Positions 9,217 through 16,741 of a stretch of DNA of 64,000 bases are shown here, piece after piece. Made by a program: the position numbers and the translations under genes. Origin of the DNA: Butyrivibrio sp. (GTDB lineage: Bacteria > Bacillota > Clostridia > Lachnospirales > Lachnospiraceae); contig JAMPEU010000003.1 in NCBI GenBank assembly GCA_023664865.1, positions 150,033-214,032 of the forward strand. The letters run 5' to 3'. How positions within the stretch are numbered: the stretch's first letter is position 1; every line of letters starts with the position of its first letter. The notes below the pieces were generated by a model. The model saw only the letters and a program-made list of their open reading frames with translations, was not told the origin of the DNA and ran no database searches.

Positions 9217-9458
9217 CAATTGATATACTCATATAAAGCATCTTTTCCACCATCCAGTTCATTATCACATGCCTCACATAAATATCCATTTGTTTCAAAG
9301 AATAATCTTGTTTCTACATCTGACAAAAGCTTATAAAGTTCCATTCCCAGCAGCATTTTATACGCATCTTCATAATTTATATTTTGCCTTTTCATTAAAT
9401 GCTTTGTTAATGTCACAACACACATTCCTGTTGTGGTCACAATCTTGCTTTCTTTCAC
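9213..9458 (-). CDS. DUF3791-like small protein of a DUF3990 cassette
   Basis: An 81-residue protein with a GTG start at 9458, preceded by TGGAGGTAACACC. It resembles DUF3791 proteins, which are commonly encoded next to DUF3990 genes: a helical start followed by INYEDAYKMLLGMELYKLLSD and LFFETNGYL. It lies 4 bp after the DUF3990 gene on the same strand, so the two are coupled. Its job is unknown; neutralising or accompanying the ART-like neighbour is inferred from the constant pairing. Confidence 0.6.
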   Translation of the reverse strand: MKESKIVTTTGMCVVTLTKHLMKRQNINYEDAYKMLLGMELYKLLSDVETRLFFETNGYLCEACDNELDGGKDALYEYINC

Positions 9459-9462
9459 GGTG

Positions 9463-10014
9463 TTACCTCCAGTCTATTGTTTTCATTTCTACAATAAGCC
9501 TGTCTGCCACTTCCTGTTTCCCTATATAGTATTGTATTCCCAAATTCTCGGTCTCAAGATTGTCCAGTAATATCCTTTTGGCAGCATCTGAACCGGTCTT
9601 ACCATACAAACCATCCCAATAGGCTTTTAAACAGAATACCGTATCATCGTCAGCCGTAGGTCCAATCACCATATCATAATCATGTGGCATACCACCTTTT
9701 TCTCTGCATAACAAAACAAAACTAAGCCATTCCAGGTCAGGTTGATAAAATATTTTTAACTTCAGGTGTTCTGCATAATCGGCATCCAATATTATCTCAT
9801 ATAGTTTCTCGGAAAAGTCATCAGCATTTTTCCCCCTGCTCCTTCTTATTGCCTCCCTATATTTTTTATGCATCATTCCAATTGCCTGACTTTTTGAAAC
9901 AGCCATATAAAAGCCCCTGCCAAAATCCTTCCTTTCTTTCCCTAACTGTACATCTACTTTCTGTATTTGTGATACGGTGCCATGATACAAGGTTGTTTTA
10001 AGATTGTAAGACAT
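9463..10014 (-). CDS. DUF3990 ADP-ribosyltransferase-like putative toxin
   Basis: The chosen start is the ATG at 10014 (MSYNLKTTLYHGT), with GGGAG upstream; this gives 183 residues. The LYHGT motif near residue 9, then DFGRGFYMAVSKSQAIG (about 30-46) match the DUF3990 family, which has an ADP-ribosyltransferase-like pattern (His in the first strand, then GFY). It sits between two DUF3791-like genes, overlapping the upstream one by 17 bp. Such compact cassettes behave like toxin-antitoxin modules by organisation. The enzymatic activity and target are not shown by the sequence. Confidence 0.72.
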   Translation of the reverse strand: MSYNLKTTLYHGTVSQIQKVDVQLGKERKDFGRGFYMAVSKSQAIGMMHKKYREAIRRSRGKNADDFSEKLYEIILDADYAEHLKLKIFYQPDLEWLSFVLLCREKGGMPHDYDMVIGPTADDDTVFCLKAYWDGLYGKTGSDAAKRILLDNLETENLGIQYYIGKQEVADRLIVEMKTIDWR

Positions 10015-10210
10015 ATTGTTCAATCTCCCTTACCATTTCATCACTTGTCATGCTGTCAAATATATCAGGACATTCTGCAACATAGTTTAATATCTCATAT
10101 TGTTTATCTAACATTAAAAAATCATCTATTGAAATATTATGTTTTTCGCAATAATTTTCAGTCACTAAATACATAAGAAATATTGTATTGTTCAGTCTCT
10201 TTTCTGACAT
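9998..10210 (-). CDS. DUF3791-like small protein, first gene of the cassette
   Basis: A 70-residue protein from the ATG at 10210 (GAAAGGAT upstream; an ATG at 10216 is too close to that site). Pattern: LNNTIFLMYLVTENYCEKHNI, then FLMLDKQYEILNYVAECPDIFD, similar to DUF3791. It overlaps the DUF3990 gene by 17 bp. A TATAAT-like element lies about 60 nt upstream (near 10262). As the first gene it would be made before the putative toxin, which fits an antitoxin-like role; this is inference. Confidence 0.58.
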   Translation of the reverse strand: MSEKRLNNTIFLMYLVTENYCEKHNISIDDFLMLDKQYEILNYVAECPDIFDSMTSDEMVREIEQYVLQS

Positions 10211-10288
10211 ATTCATATCCTTTCAGGAGTTTTGCTCATAAACTGATTACTAATACTATTATATCATATCATATCCAGATACATATTT

Positions 10289-10570
10289 CTAATTCTTGAG
10301 TTTCCCCAGTTTCTTTCCCGCTTTCTCCTCGCACAATTCAACCAGCTTAACCTTCAATGCCGCTAATTTTTCTTGGACAATTGGGGAATAAATATTTTAT
10401 ACATGCTCCACTCCCAGATTCTTTCTTAGCTGCCCCGAATTAATTCCGTCTCCTGTCTTCATTCGTTTTTCAGATTCCACCAAATCCGACCTTATTTTTT
10501 GCCACGCAGCAGCTTTCCTTTTCTGTCTTGAGTATTCCATTACATTGTCAACATATATCTTATATTTCAT
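10289..10570 (-). pseudogene. partner gene of the RelB-like antitoxin, interrupted by a stop
   Basis: An ATG at 10570 overlaps the end of the RelB-like gene in an ATGA-type arrangement and reads 57 codons (MKYKIYVDNVMEYS...) to a TAA at 10399-10397. The same frame continues without further stops for 35 more codons (NIYSPIVQEKLAALK...) to a TAG at 10291-10289. The position is where a YafQ/RelE-type toxin would be, but no toxin motif is recognised. The simplest reading is a gene of about 93 codons broken by one nonsense change. The 57-residue product could still be functional. Confidence 0.45.
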
Positions 10571-10838
10571 CTAACGCCTTTCTTAACTCTCTTAAGTCTG
10601 TATACCCTTTTACATTCGGATCCCTAGCAATCCTATTCCCTTCCGCTATCGCCGCCAGTGTCACGTCATTCGGAATGTCCGGTTCCATTAGAAACGGTAT
10701 GTCATTTTCCCAAATTGTCCGTTCTAAAAACAGATTGACCGCCATATTCATACTTAAGCCAAGTTCTTCAAATATACTCTCTGCCGCCTCTTTTACTTCT
10801 TTATCTACTTGTATGTTAAAAGTTACTTGAGTCGCCAT
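10560..10838 (-). CDS. RelB/DinJ-family antitoxin
   Basis: A 92-residue protein from the ATG at 10838 (MATQVTFNIQVDKEV) with GGAG upstream. It has the ribbon-helix-helix start of the RelB/DinJ family (strand FNIQVD, then EAAESIFEELGLSMNMAVNLFLERTI) and an acidic C-terminal tail that normally wraps the toxin. Partners are usually YafQ/RelE mRNA interferases; the overlapping downstream gene is interrupted and unrecognised, so this may be an orphan antitoxin. It would autorepress its own operon. Confidence 0.8.
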   Translation of the reverse strand: MATQVTFNIQVDKEVKEAAESIFEELGLSMNMAVNLFLERTIWENDIPFLMEPDIPNDVTLAAIAEGNRIARDPNVKGYTDLRELRKALDEI

Positions 10839-10901
10839 ACTACCCAGCTCCATTTTATATAATACTATTATACTATATCCAGACAGAAATTTCTAATTCT
10901 A

Positions 10902-11201
10902 TTACAAAAAATATTGGTACGCCTGATAATATCTGTTAATCTGTTCTCCTGTGCAGTCAAGCTTATGCTCTCCGCGATAATCCTCCAGCACTTCTTTACT
11001 TATTAATAACTCTGGCAGTACATGGGCGTTTTTAGTATCTGCCATTGTAAGCTGCGTATACTGTATCGCCCTGTCCAGAAACATACTCTGCTTATCCGAC
11101 TCAGGCGGAAATTTCAATGCGCGCTTTACTTCATTTCCAATATTTACCATTTGCTGCGCAAGGGACAGTTCAAACCATTTTTCACTTAAAACTGTATCCA
11201 C
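10902..11201 (-). CDS. small conserved protein paired with DUF5674
   Basis: About 99 residues, from a GTG at 11201 (GAGGTGA upstream) or a TTG at 11207. The pattern KWFELSLAQQMVNIGNEVKRAL resembles small proteins with a WFxLSLAEQLxNIGSEV signature, which as I recall occur beside DUF5674 genes. It overlaps the upstream DUF5674 gene by 16 bp, so the two are translationally coupled. No catalytic motif is visible. The function is unknown; the compact pair inside a defence-like island suggests a toxin-antitoxin-like or phage-related role. Confidence 0.5.
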   Translation of the reverse strand: MDTVLSEKWFELSLAQQMVNIGNEVKRALKFPPESDKQSMFLDRAIQYTQLTMADTKNAHVLPELLISKEVLEDYRGEHKLDCTGEQINRYYQAYQYFL

Positions 11202-11542
11202 TTGCAAATCACCTCTGTCGCCTTTGCCCTGATATCCTCATCTAATATCCCCATTCCGCCTCGTGGGAAACCGTGAACCTGATTATTATGGATATTTATA
11301 AATGAGTCATATTCCAAGATTTCATCCATCGTCTGATTTTCCAGCCACAAATTAAAGCCCCACATATCAGTTTCTTTTGAGCCGCACTGTTCTTTCAAGT
11401 AATCGGCAAGCTCATAGTGCATCTCCGCGTCCAGCGCAACCAGCTCTTTATCTAAATCCACAACGCCTTTCACAAATCCATTTATGAATGAATTTATCTC
11501 GCCAAGCTCTTTAATTGTATGCTTTTTATCCAGAATAACCAT
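11186..11542 (-). CDS. DUF5674 family protein
   Basis: A 118-residue protein. The run FVKGVVDLDKELVALDAEMH (about 24-43), GSKETDMWGFNLW (about 53-66) and EYDSFINI followed by RGGMGILDEDIRAKATEVI match what I know of DUF5674 (a conserved WG-N-W core and a D-S-hydrophobic-N motif). The function of the family is unknown. Its start lies 8 bp after a tiny antitoxin-like frame, and it overlaps the next gene, so the set looks like a small operon. Confidence 0.65.
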   Translation of the reverse strand: MVILDKKHTIKELGEINSFINGFVKGVVDLDKELVALDAEMHYELADYLKEQCGSKETDMWGFNLWLENQTMDEILEYDSFINIHNNQVHGFPRGGMGILDEDIRAKATEVICKWIQF

Positions 11543-11550
11543 TCTTGCGC

Positions 11551-11691
11551 CTATCCCCAGACTTCTTCATGGGAATACAACTCTCCTCTTTCAATCTCCT
11601 GCTTAGCCTCTCGTATAGCCTCTACTTCATCAGGCAACGGTGCATCTTCTTCCACAACCAAATCCGTAATCTTAATTGGATACTGTCGCAT
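11551..11691 (-). CDS. antitoxin-like small frame, possibly frameshifted
   Basis: A 46-codon frame (MRQYPIKITDLVVEEDAP...) ends in an amphipathic acidic tail, EAKQEIERGELYSHEEVWG, of the kind found at the C-terminus of Phd/AbrB/RelB-type antitoxins. A second frame, 11746-11672, has the better ribosome site (AAGGTGA) and codes MLKKDFNAVCDRLEKKYRN before diverging and stopping. Joining the two by a frameshift near 11690 would give one protein of about 65 residues, so this is probably a damaged gene. Low certainty. Confidence 0.4.
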   Translation of the reverse strand: MRQYPIKITDLVVEEDAPLPDEVEAIREAKQEIERGELYSHEEVWG

Positions 11692-11770
11692 TTCTATATT
11701 TCTTCTCCAATCTGTCGCATACAGCATTAAAGTCTTTCTTTAACATTTAAATCACCTTGTATGATTTTTA

Positions 11771-12709
11771 CTACCCAAAGTTAAAACTAAGCTGTTTATA
11801 ACTTTCTTCTGTTTCATTTTGCTCCAAAGCAGAATATACTCTTTTCAATATCGGCTTTCCATTTTTGTCCCCTCTAATTGGCACTCCGCCATGTTTCAAA
11901 AAGAAAGTATTCCCTTCTGCTGTGGGCTTATTTACTCCATATTCCACGACAAATAATGGCTTTTTGTTTTTCAGGCTTTGTTCGCCTGCATTAAATGTTC
12001 CGCCTTCCATTCCGGATTCTATTAAAATCATAGCATCTGCTAATCCAATTATCGTATTATTACGTTTCATAGCATTTGCCGCAGACCATGTAAGGTTAGG
12101 CAAAAATTGAGAAACAAACAAATGGTTCTTGTCGTTAAGAAGTTCTTTCACTTCACCTTTAATTCGATTTTTCAATATACCTTCCACTATTACAAAAATT
12201 GTATCCCCGCCTGCTTGAAGGGCTGCCATATGTGCAGTAATGTCTACGCCTTTTGCATATCCACTCACAACCGTAATGCCATCTGAAGATAACTGTCTTG
12301 CTGAACTGTGAGTTATCCTTATTCCTGATTCAGAGACTTTTCTTGAACCGGTAAACCCAACACATTTATTCTTCAACAAATTATAATTTCCCTTGTAAAA
12401 TAATACGGCTGGAACATTCCCCATATCCAATTTTCTAAGCCTTGTCGGATAATTATCATCACCTATCCAACACATATCAGCTTCATCTTTATATAATTGT
12501 TCTTGCAAAATCAGGGCTTTTTCCTTGCTCTCGTAAATATTTCTTGCTACCTCCTGATTTATCCCCATAGAACACATTATCTGCTGGCTATCACAAATCT
12601 CGCTGAGCGAATACGGCAAACCACTTACAATATACTTACTAATTCTCCTTAGGGTACCATCTCCGGAACCCTTGGCTATTATTACTCTCAAAACATCGCA
12701 ATTTATCAT
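11771..12709 (-). CDS. DprA/Smf-like Rossmann protein paired with a PRTase
   Basis: A 312-residue protein with the SMF/DprA core: GFTGSRKVSESGIR at about 117-130, VVSGYAKGVDITAHMAAL, and AMKRNNTIIGLADAMILIESG (about 215-235). It is a second DprA homologue in this window, shorter and quite different from the housekeeping one at 18801. Its ATG overlaps the stop of the upstream phosphoribosyltransferase gene by 4 bp. Stand-alone DprA-like proteins paired with PRTases have been discussed as predicted conflict-system components; here the location in an island with toxin-antitoxin genes agrees. It would bind nucleic acid or a nucleotide; the true ligand is unknown. Confidence 0.75.
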   Translation of the reverse strand: MINCDVLRVIIAKGSGDGTLRRISKYIVSGLPYSLSEICDSQQIMCSMGINQEVARNIYESKEKALILQEQLYKDEADMCWIGDDNYPTRLRKLDMGNVPAVLFYKGNYNLLKNKCVGFTGSRKVSESGIRITHSSARQLSSDGITVVSGYAKGVDITAHMAALQAGGDTIFVIVEGILKNRIKGEVKELLNDKNHLFVSQFLPNLTWSAANAMKRNNTIIGLADAMILIESGMEGGTFNAGEQSLKNKKPLFVVEYGVNKPTAEGNTFFLKHGGVPIRGDKNGKPILKRVYSALEQNETEESYKQLSFNFG

Positions 12710-13569
12710 ATATTATCACTATCCTTTAAAGATTTCACGCAAACAACACCGAAAACCATTCTAGCGCCCATTTCTTTAAGAAAGCTTGCATATTGCCACA
12801 TTGTTGTACCAGACTGATATAAATCATCAATTACTATTACATTTTTACCTCTTACATTCTTATCAATTTGTACATTACCATTATAATAAATTTCTCTCCA
12901 AACCGTAACTTTATCTGCTATCGAAAGCTGTTTCATTTGAGGTTTATCACATTTCAGTTCGGCATTTATAAATGAAATGCCCATGCGATGTGCAATTTCA
13001 TCTGCTAACAACCACGCTAATTTCCCTTTTCCTGATTCTGATGCCGGCATAGGAGATAAATACCAATCATCTCTATTGTTAATAGGTATATATTTACAAT
13101 TATCCATCATTTTATTGATTATAATATCAGCATATTTCGCCCGTTCTGATCGGCTTAAATTACTAATGTTATATTTCAACTCATATTCAGCTTTCCCAAT
13201 CTCCGTTCTGCCATTTCCATAAACAAGGTCAAAATTAAAATCTGAGGCAATGCAATAATCTAACTCATCATCAAAATACGGAGATATATTTTTATTTAAA
13301 TATAGCCATAAAACATCCTGTGTCACACCAATACACCAATTCATAAAGCTTTTTACAACATTCTGATCATAACGCCCTTCCGGCAGCCACAAACTACTGT
13401 ATGTTTCACTCCGTTTCCATTTTGTCGGGCTATCATTTTCAAACATTGGAAAAAAGAAATTAATAAGTCTAACATATTTATTATTTGTTGATATATTATA
13501 TGATGCATCAGCATTTTCATAAATAGTAACCCAAAATTCACTTCTTTCCCTTTTATATTGATATTTCAA
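12706..13569 (-). CDS. phosphoribosyltransferase-domain protein, partner of the DprA-like protein
   Basis: A 287-residue protein. The C-terminal part has the PRPP-binding loop VIVIDDLYQSGTTMWQYA (about 247-264), the 13-residue signature of type I PRTases. The N-terminal 200 residues are not recognised and contain many Trp/Tyr/Asn. It is the first gene of a two-gene unit with the DprA-like gene and lies 15 bp from the stop of pilC's end. The region is visibly more A/T-rich than the pilus genes, which supports acquisition. A nucleotide-based signalling or DNA-processing role is possible but not shown. Confidence 0.7.
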   Translation of the reverse strand: MKYQYKRERSEFWVTIYENADASYNISTNNKYVRLINFFFPMFENDSPTKWKRSETYSSLWLPEGRYDQNVVKSFMNWCIGVTQDVLWLYLNKNISPYFDDELDYCIASDFNFDLVYGNGRTEIGKAEYELKYNISNLSRSERAKYADIIINKMMDNCKYIPINNRDDWYLSPMPASESGKGKLAWLLADEIAHRMGISFINAELKCDKPQMKQLSIADKVTVWREIYYNGNVQIDKNVRGKNVIVIDDLYQSGTTMWQYASFLKEMGARMVFGVVCVKSLKDSDNI

Positions 13570-13584
13570 ACCTTTTCTCCTTTG

Positions 13585-14799
13585 TTATAGGTTATCCAAT
13601 GCCGAGTACATCGTAACCATAGGTGCCAGAACCGCCCCAATCAGCAATCCGACAATGCCCGCCAGCACAATGATAATCATCGGCTCCATAGCCGCCATCA
13701 ACGACTGTACCGCCAGCTCCACTTCTTCTTCGTAATAATCAGCCAGCCTATCCAGCATCTCTTCCGTGGAACCTGCCTCTTCACCGATTCGTATCATATG
13801 ATACACCATCGGTGGGAAAATCCCCGCTGCCTGTAACGGCTGCGACAACGGCGCGCCGACCATAATCTCCTGCACGGCATTTTTCAACGCCTCTTTAAAC
13901 CATATATTCGTCATTGTATCCGACACGATATCCACTGCCTCTATCAACGGCACACCCGCACTAAGCAGCGTACTCAACGTCCTCGCCATCAACGCCGCCG
14001 CACTTTTTGTAACCAGATTCTGCACCGCCGGTATCTTCAACTGCAATTTGCCAAAAAGGTGCTTGCCCATATTTGTTTTTGCAAAAGCCCTTACTGCAAA
14101 GACAATCGCAATAATGACCGGCACGAGTATGTACCAATACGACTGTATAAATTCGCTCATTGCCACGACCGCAAGCGTGATGCCCGGCAGCTCCGTATCC
14201 AACTGCTCAAACATTTCCATGTATGAAGGGATAACCACTACCAGCATGACTACAACTACCGCCACCGCAACAACTGCGACTACGATAGGGTAAATCATCG
14301 CTTTTTTAATGAGCGCCTTGGTCTTAGCCGAACGCTCAAACTGGACCGCCATACGCTCCATGGAGATTTCCAAGCTGCCGGATGCCTCTCCGGCTCTCGC
14401 CATCTGCACCATCAGCTCTGTGAATACTTTCGGGTGTTTCGCAAGGGAGTCTCCGAATGTCTCGCCCTTCTCAACGTCCGCCCTAACGGCGTACAACGCC
14501 GCCTGCATCTTTTTATTCTCGGTTGACTCAGCGAGCATGTTCAGCGCGTCGATAATCGTTACGCCCGCGCGCGTAATACTCGCAAACTGTCTACAGAATA
14601 CGCCCAAGTCTCTAGGTGTCGGCTTGCCCCCGATGTCGAAGTTGATGTCCTTAGTCATGACATTCTGCTCGGTCACTTCGAGTACAATCAAGCCCTGATT
14701 TTTTAACTCTCTTACAACTTGGTCTTCGCTGTTGCCCTCTCTTGAGCCTTTTATCTCTTTTCCGCTTTTATCAATGGCAACGTATCCCCAATCCGCCAT
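13585..14799 (-). CDS. pilC: type IV pilus inner-membrane platform protein
   Basis: A 404-residue protein of the GspF/PilC family. Two homologous helical domains with membrane segments: residues about 170-195, 215-240 and 375-400; the motif FCRQFASITRAGVTIIDAL at about 68-86 and its counterpart LMARTLSTLLSAGVPLIEAV at about 270-290 are typical of each half. GGAGG precedes the ATG. It forms the platform on which PilB and PilT act. The cluster order is normally pilB-pilT-pilC; here Rpn genes separate pilB from pilC, and the accessory island follows pilC. Confidence 0.92.
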   Translation of the reverse strand: MADWGYVAIDKSGKEIKGSREGNSEDQVVRELKNQGLIVLEVTEQNVMTKDINFDIGGKPTPRDLGVFCRQFASITRAGVTIIDALNMLAESTENKKMQAALYAVRADVEKGETFGDSLAKHPKVFTELMVQMARAGEASGSLEISMERMAVQFERSAKTKALIKKAMIYPIVVAVVAVAVVVVMLVVVIPSYMEMFEQLDTELPGITLAVVAMSEFIQSYWYILVPVIIAIVFAVRAFAKTNMGKHLFGKLQLKIPAVQNLVTKSAAALMARTLSTLLSAGVPLIEAVDIVSDTMTNIWFKEALKNAVQEIMVGAPLSQPLQAAGIFPPMVYHMIRIGEEAGSTEEMLDRLADYYEEEVELAVQSLMAAMEPMIIIVLAGIVGLLIGAVLAPMVTMYSALDNL

Positions 14800-15017
14800 G
14801 AGCGAACCTCCATTATCTCTTATTTGGTGTTTCTATTTATGTATCTATTTATTATTTATGTAACTATTATTTACGTATTTATGTTTATTGCCTGCAGTTG
14901 CAAACACTTTATGCCGCTAGTTGCATAGCGGTTACATAATTGTTATGTTTAATTGCTTTAACGCTAACCGCTACAAATTGCAAATTTATAGCGAAAAGAA
15001 GAAATATAATTGAAATT

Positions 15018-15046
15018 ATTATACTATTTTTGTCCCAAAGATGCAA
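15018..15046 (-). promoter_or_regulatory. putative promoter of pilC and downstream genes
   Basis: TTGCAT (15046-15041) and TATAAT (15023-15018) are separated by exactly 17 nt on the minus strand. The predicted transcript would have a leader of about 210 nt before pilC. The gap 14800-15229 otherwise holds only A/T-rich sequence, a run of nine C (15053-15061) just upstream of the -35, and a small hairpin at 15154-15176. Confidence 0.6.
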
Positions 15047-15052
15047 GCCTTA

Positions 15053-15061
15053 CCCCCCCCC
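15053..15061. repeat. homopolymeric tract (9 C on plus strand, 9 G on minus)
   Basis: Nine consecutive C on the plus strand, which is nine G on the strand read by the pilC promoter. It ends 6 nt upstream of the -35 hexamer. Runs of this length are prone to slipped-strand changes in length. Confidence 0.9.
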
Positions 15062-15153
15062 GAAACATTCAGCATATTCCACAAAAATTGCCTGCAATTT
15101 TTTGCTTTTTTGCATAATTACAACTGATATTAAATCAATTTCTTAAGATTGCA

Positions 15154-15176
15154 GGCGATATCAAATCGCCTTTTTT
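15154..15176 (+). terminator. hairpin with T run, plus orientation
   Basis: GGCGAT and ATCGCC arms with a 5-nt loop are followed by six T. It has the form of an intrinsic terminator on the plus strand, though no plus-strand gene precedes it. It lies 50 bp downstream of the Rpn-like fragment on the other strand and could block antisense transcription. Confidence 0.35.
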
Positions 15177-15229
15177 GACATTACACATGTTATTGAATCA
15201 TTGATGGGGCATTGGGCTTCGGATTTGAG

Positions 15230-15637
15230 TCAGTTTCTTACTTTATAACGTTTCTTGGCATGTGCCTTTAATACTTTCCTAGAGTCCTTATAATACTTAT
15301 TTACCTGTTCTTTTGATATATTCCGGTATTCTTCGTTCCTTATAACAGCCTGATGCACCGCATCAAGGCTTGGCAGCAGCAGGCTCAGCGAAAATACGAG
15401 GGCGCGCAAGCCCTCTTCTCTGCCTTTTTCTATTCCTTTTTCTATTCCTTTTTCTATCCCTTCTTCCAGCCCTTCTGCTCTTCCTTCCATTCTGCCATCT
15501 TCAATAAGCTCTTTAAGCGCTTTGCACATATCCACTTTACCGTCCTTTCCATAATAATCGTCTTTTGTTTCTATCAGTTCTGCCGCATTGGTGTACTGCG
15601 CCACTACGTCATAGGCGTCAATAATACTCTTCCGCAT
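15230..15637 (-). CDS. C-terminal remnant of an Rpn-family protein
   Basis: A 135-residue frame that aligns with the C-terminal third of Rpn/PD-(D/E)XK transposase-like proteins: VDMCKALKELIEDG followed by repeated EGIEKG units encoded by near-identical 12-bp repeats. No nuclease core is present. It overlaps the 3' end of the full-length Rpn gene by 20 bp and corresponds to the same segment of that protein (YDMCKAFEDMRLEG). The likely history is two adjacent copies, one of which lost its N-terminal part. Whether it is translated is uncertain. Confidence 0.5.
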   Translation of the reverse strand: MRKSIIDAYDVVAQYTNAAELIETKDDYYGKDGKVDMCKALKELIEDGRMEGRAEGLEEGIEKGIEKGIEKGREEGLRALVFSLSLLLPSLDAVHQAVIRNEEYRNISKEQVNKYYKDSRKVLKAHAKKRYKVRN

Positions 15638-16583
15638 ACTTTCCTGCGCTTTCCAACGCTATATCAAACTTCTCTGCACATTTTTGTATAATGGTTTCCT
15701 TAGATAACCCTAATTCCTGGCATGTTTGAATTAGTATGCGTATACCCTTTTCTATGCCAGCCGCTATACCTTCAGTTCTTCCAGCTGCCATGCCCTCTTC
15801 ATATCCTTCAAGTCTCATATCCTCAAACGCTTTACACATATCATATCTCTCCTTTCCGTTTTCTTCGGTTTTAAAATTTTCCGATATCCTTATGTTCGCT
15901 ACTACTTCAAGCATATCCTTTGTTTCACTGTCTATATTACTGTATGCTTCTTTGTTCTCTTCCATAACTTGCTTAAACCTCTCCTTGTCCTTTGAATACC
16001 TGACTGCCTCAAACACCTGTCTTAAACCAGTGCGGTACTCGTTAAAAGTATCATGTTCCTGACAGTCATATAAATTAATTTTGTAGTTCGTCACGTATTC
16101 TTTTAATTCATCGTCAATGTCCAGTAAGTCATACAGGCATCTTGCCCCATCCCACTTGTGTTCGTTCCCGAAATATACCACCAGCGTAATAATGGGTGCG
16201 AACTTCTCGTCCTTCTTTATCCCTGAAAGGTACTCGTCCTTGCCTTTTAAATCCCTCGAAACTTTATGCCGCCGTTTCTTTTGCTTCCATTGTTTTCGAT
16301 AGCCAATGCCATCTGAAAGAATATTACGCAGCACCATCTGGTAATCGACGTAGTTCTGGTTCTCCACTACAAGTATGTGGAGTTTCCTGCCTTTCCAGGT
16401 ACGTGCCTTGTCCACGACCGTCTTATTGTTTCCACTTCCCGTACTTACAATCTGCGAGTCTTCCGGCTCCAGCTCTTCCGGTTTTACAACCTGTGTTCCT
16501 TTGAATAATGCTCCGTTTATCTGGTCTGCAAACCTTGCGTTGTCGTCCAGATAATCAAACTGATAATCGTCTTTTCTCCCCAT
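15618..16583 (-). CDS. Rpn family recombination-promoting nuclease
   Basis: A 321-residue protein of the PD-(D/E)XK nuclease family often annotated as transposase (Rpn). Features: N-terminal FADQINGALFKGTQVV, the region KLHILVVENQNYVDYQMVLR (about 68-87) carrying the E-x-Q type active-site strand, APIITLVVYFGNEHKWDG (about 129-146), and a C-terminal tail with MAAGRTEGIAAGIEKG repeats. Rpn proteins cut DNA and have been tied to RecA-independent recombination and, for some, phage defence. It interrupts the pilB-pilC gene order, and a long palindrome lies just upstream. It is not followed by terminal repeats of an insertion sequence. Confidence 0.8.
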   Translation of the reverse strand: MGRKDDYQFDYLDDNARFADQINGALFKGTQVVKPEELEPEDSQIVSTGSGNNKTVVDKARTWKGRKLHILVVENQNYVDYQMVLRNILSDGIGYRKQWKQKKRRHKVSRDLKGKDEYLSGIKKDEKFAPIITLVVYFGNEHKWDGARCLYDLLDIDDELKEYVTNYKINLYDCQEHDTFNEYRTGLRQVFEAVRYSKDKERFKQVMEENKEAYSNIDSETKDMLEVVANIRISENFKTEENGKERYDMCKAFEDMRLEGYEEGMAAGRTEGIAAGIEKGIRILIQTCQELGLSKETIIQKCAEKFDIALESAGKYAEEYY

Positions 16584-16741
16584 CAGTCGTCCTCCCTTAT
16601 TTTATTGTCCATATAAGGGATTCAGATTCCATGACGTGAAAAAAGATTTTCCAGAAATTAAGACTCCCAGATATGTTTAGTTAATCATAACATAGTTGAT
16701 GCAATTTTGTAAAGTAGAATTTTAAAATATTTAAAATCTAA

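Noticed and set aside
10560-10853. Complete RelBE/DinJ-YafQ module
   Set aside because: Only the antitoxin is recognisable; the overlapping partner has an in-frame stop and no toxin motif.
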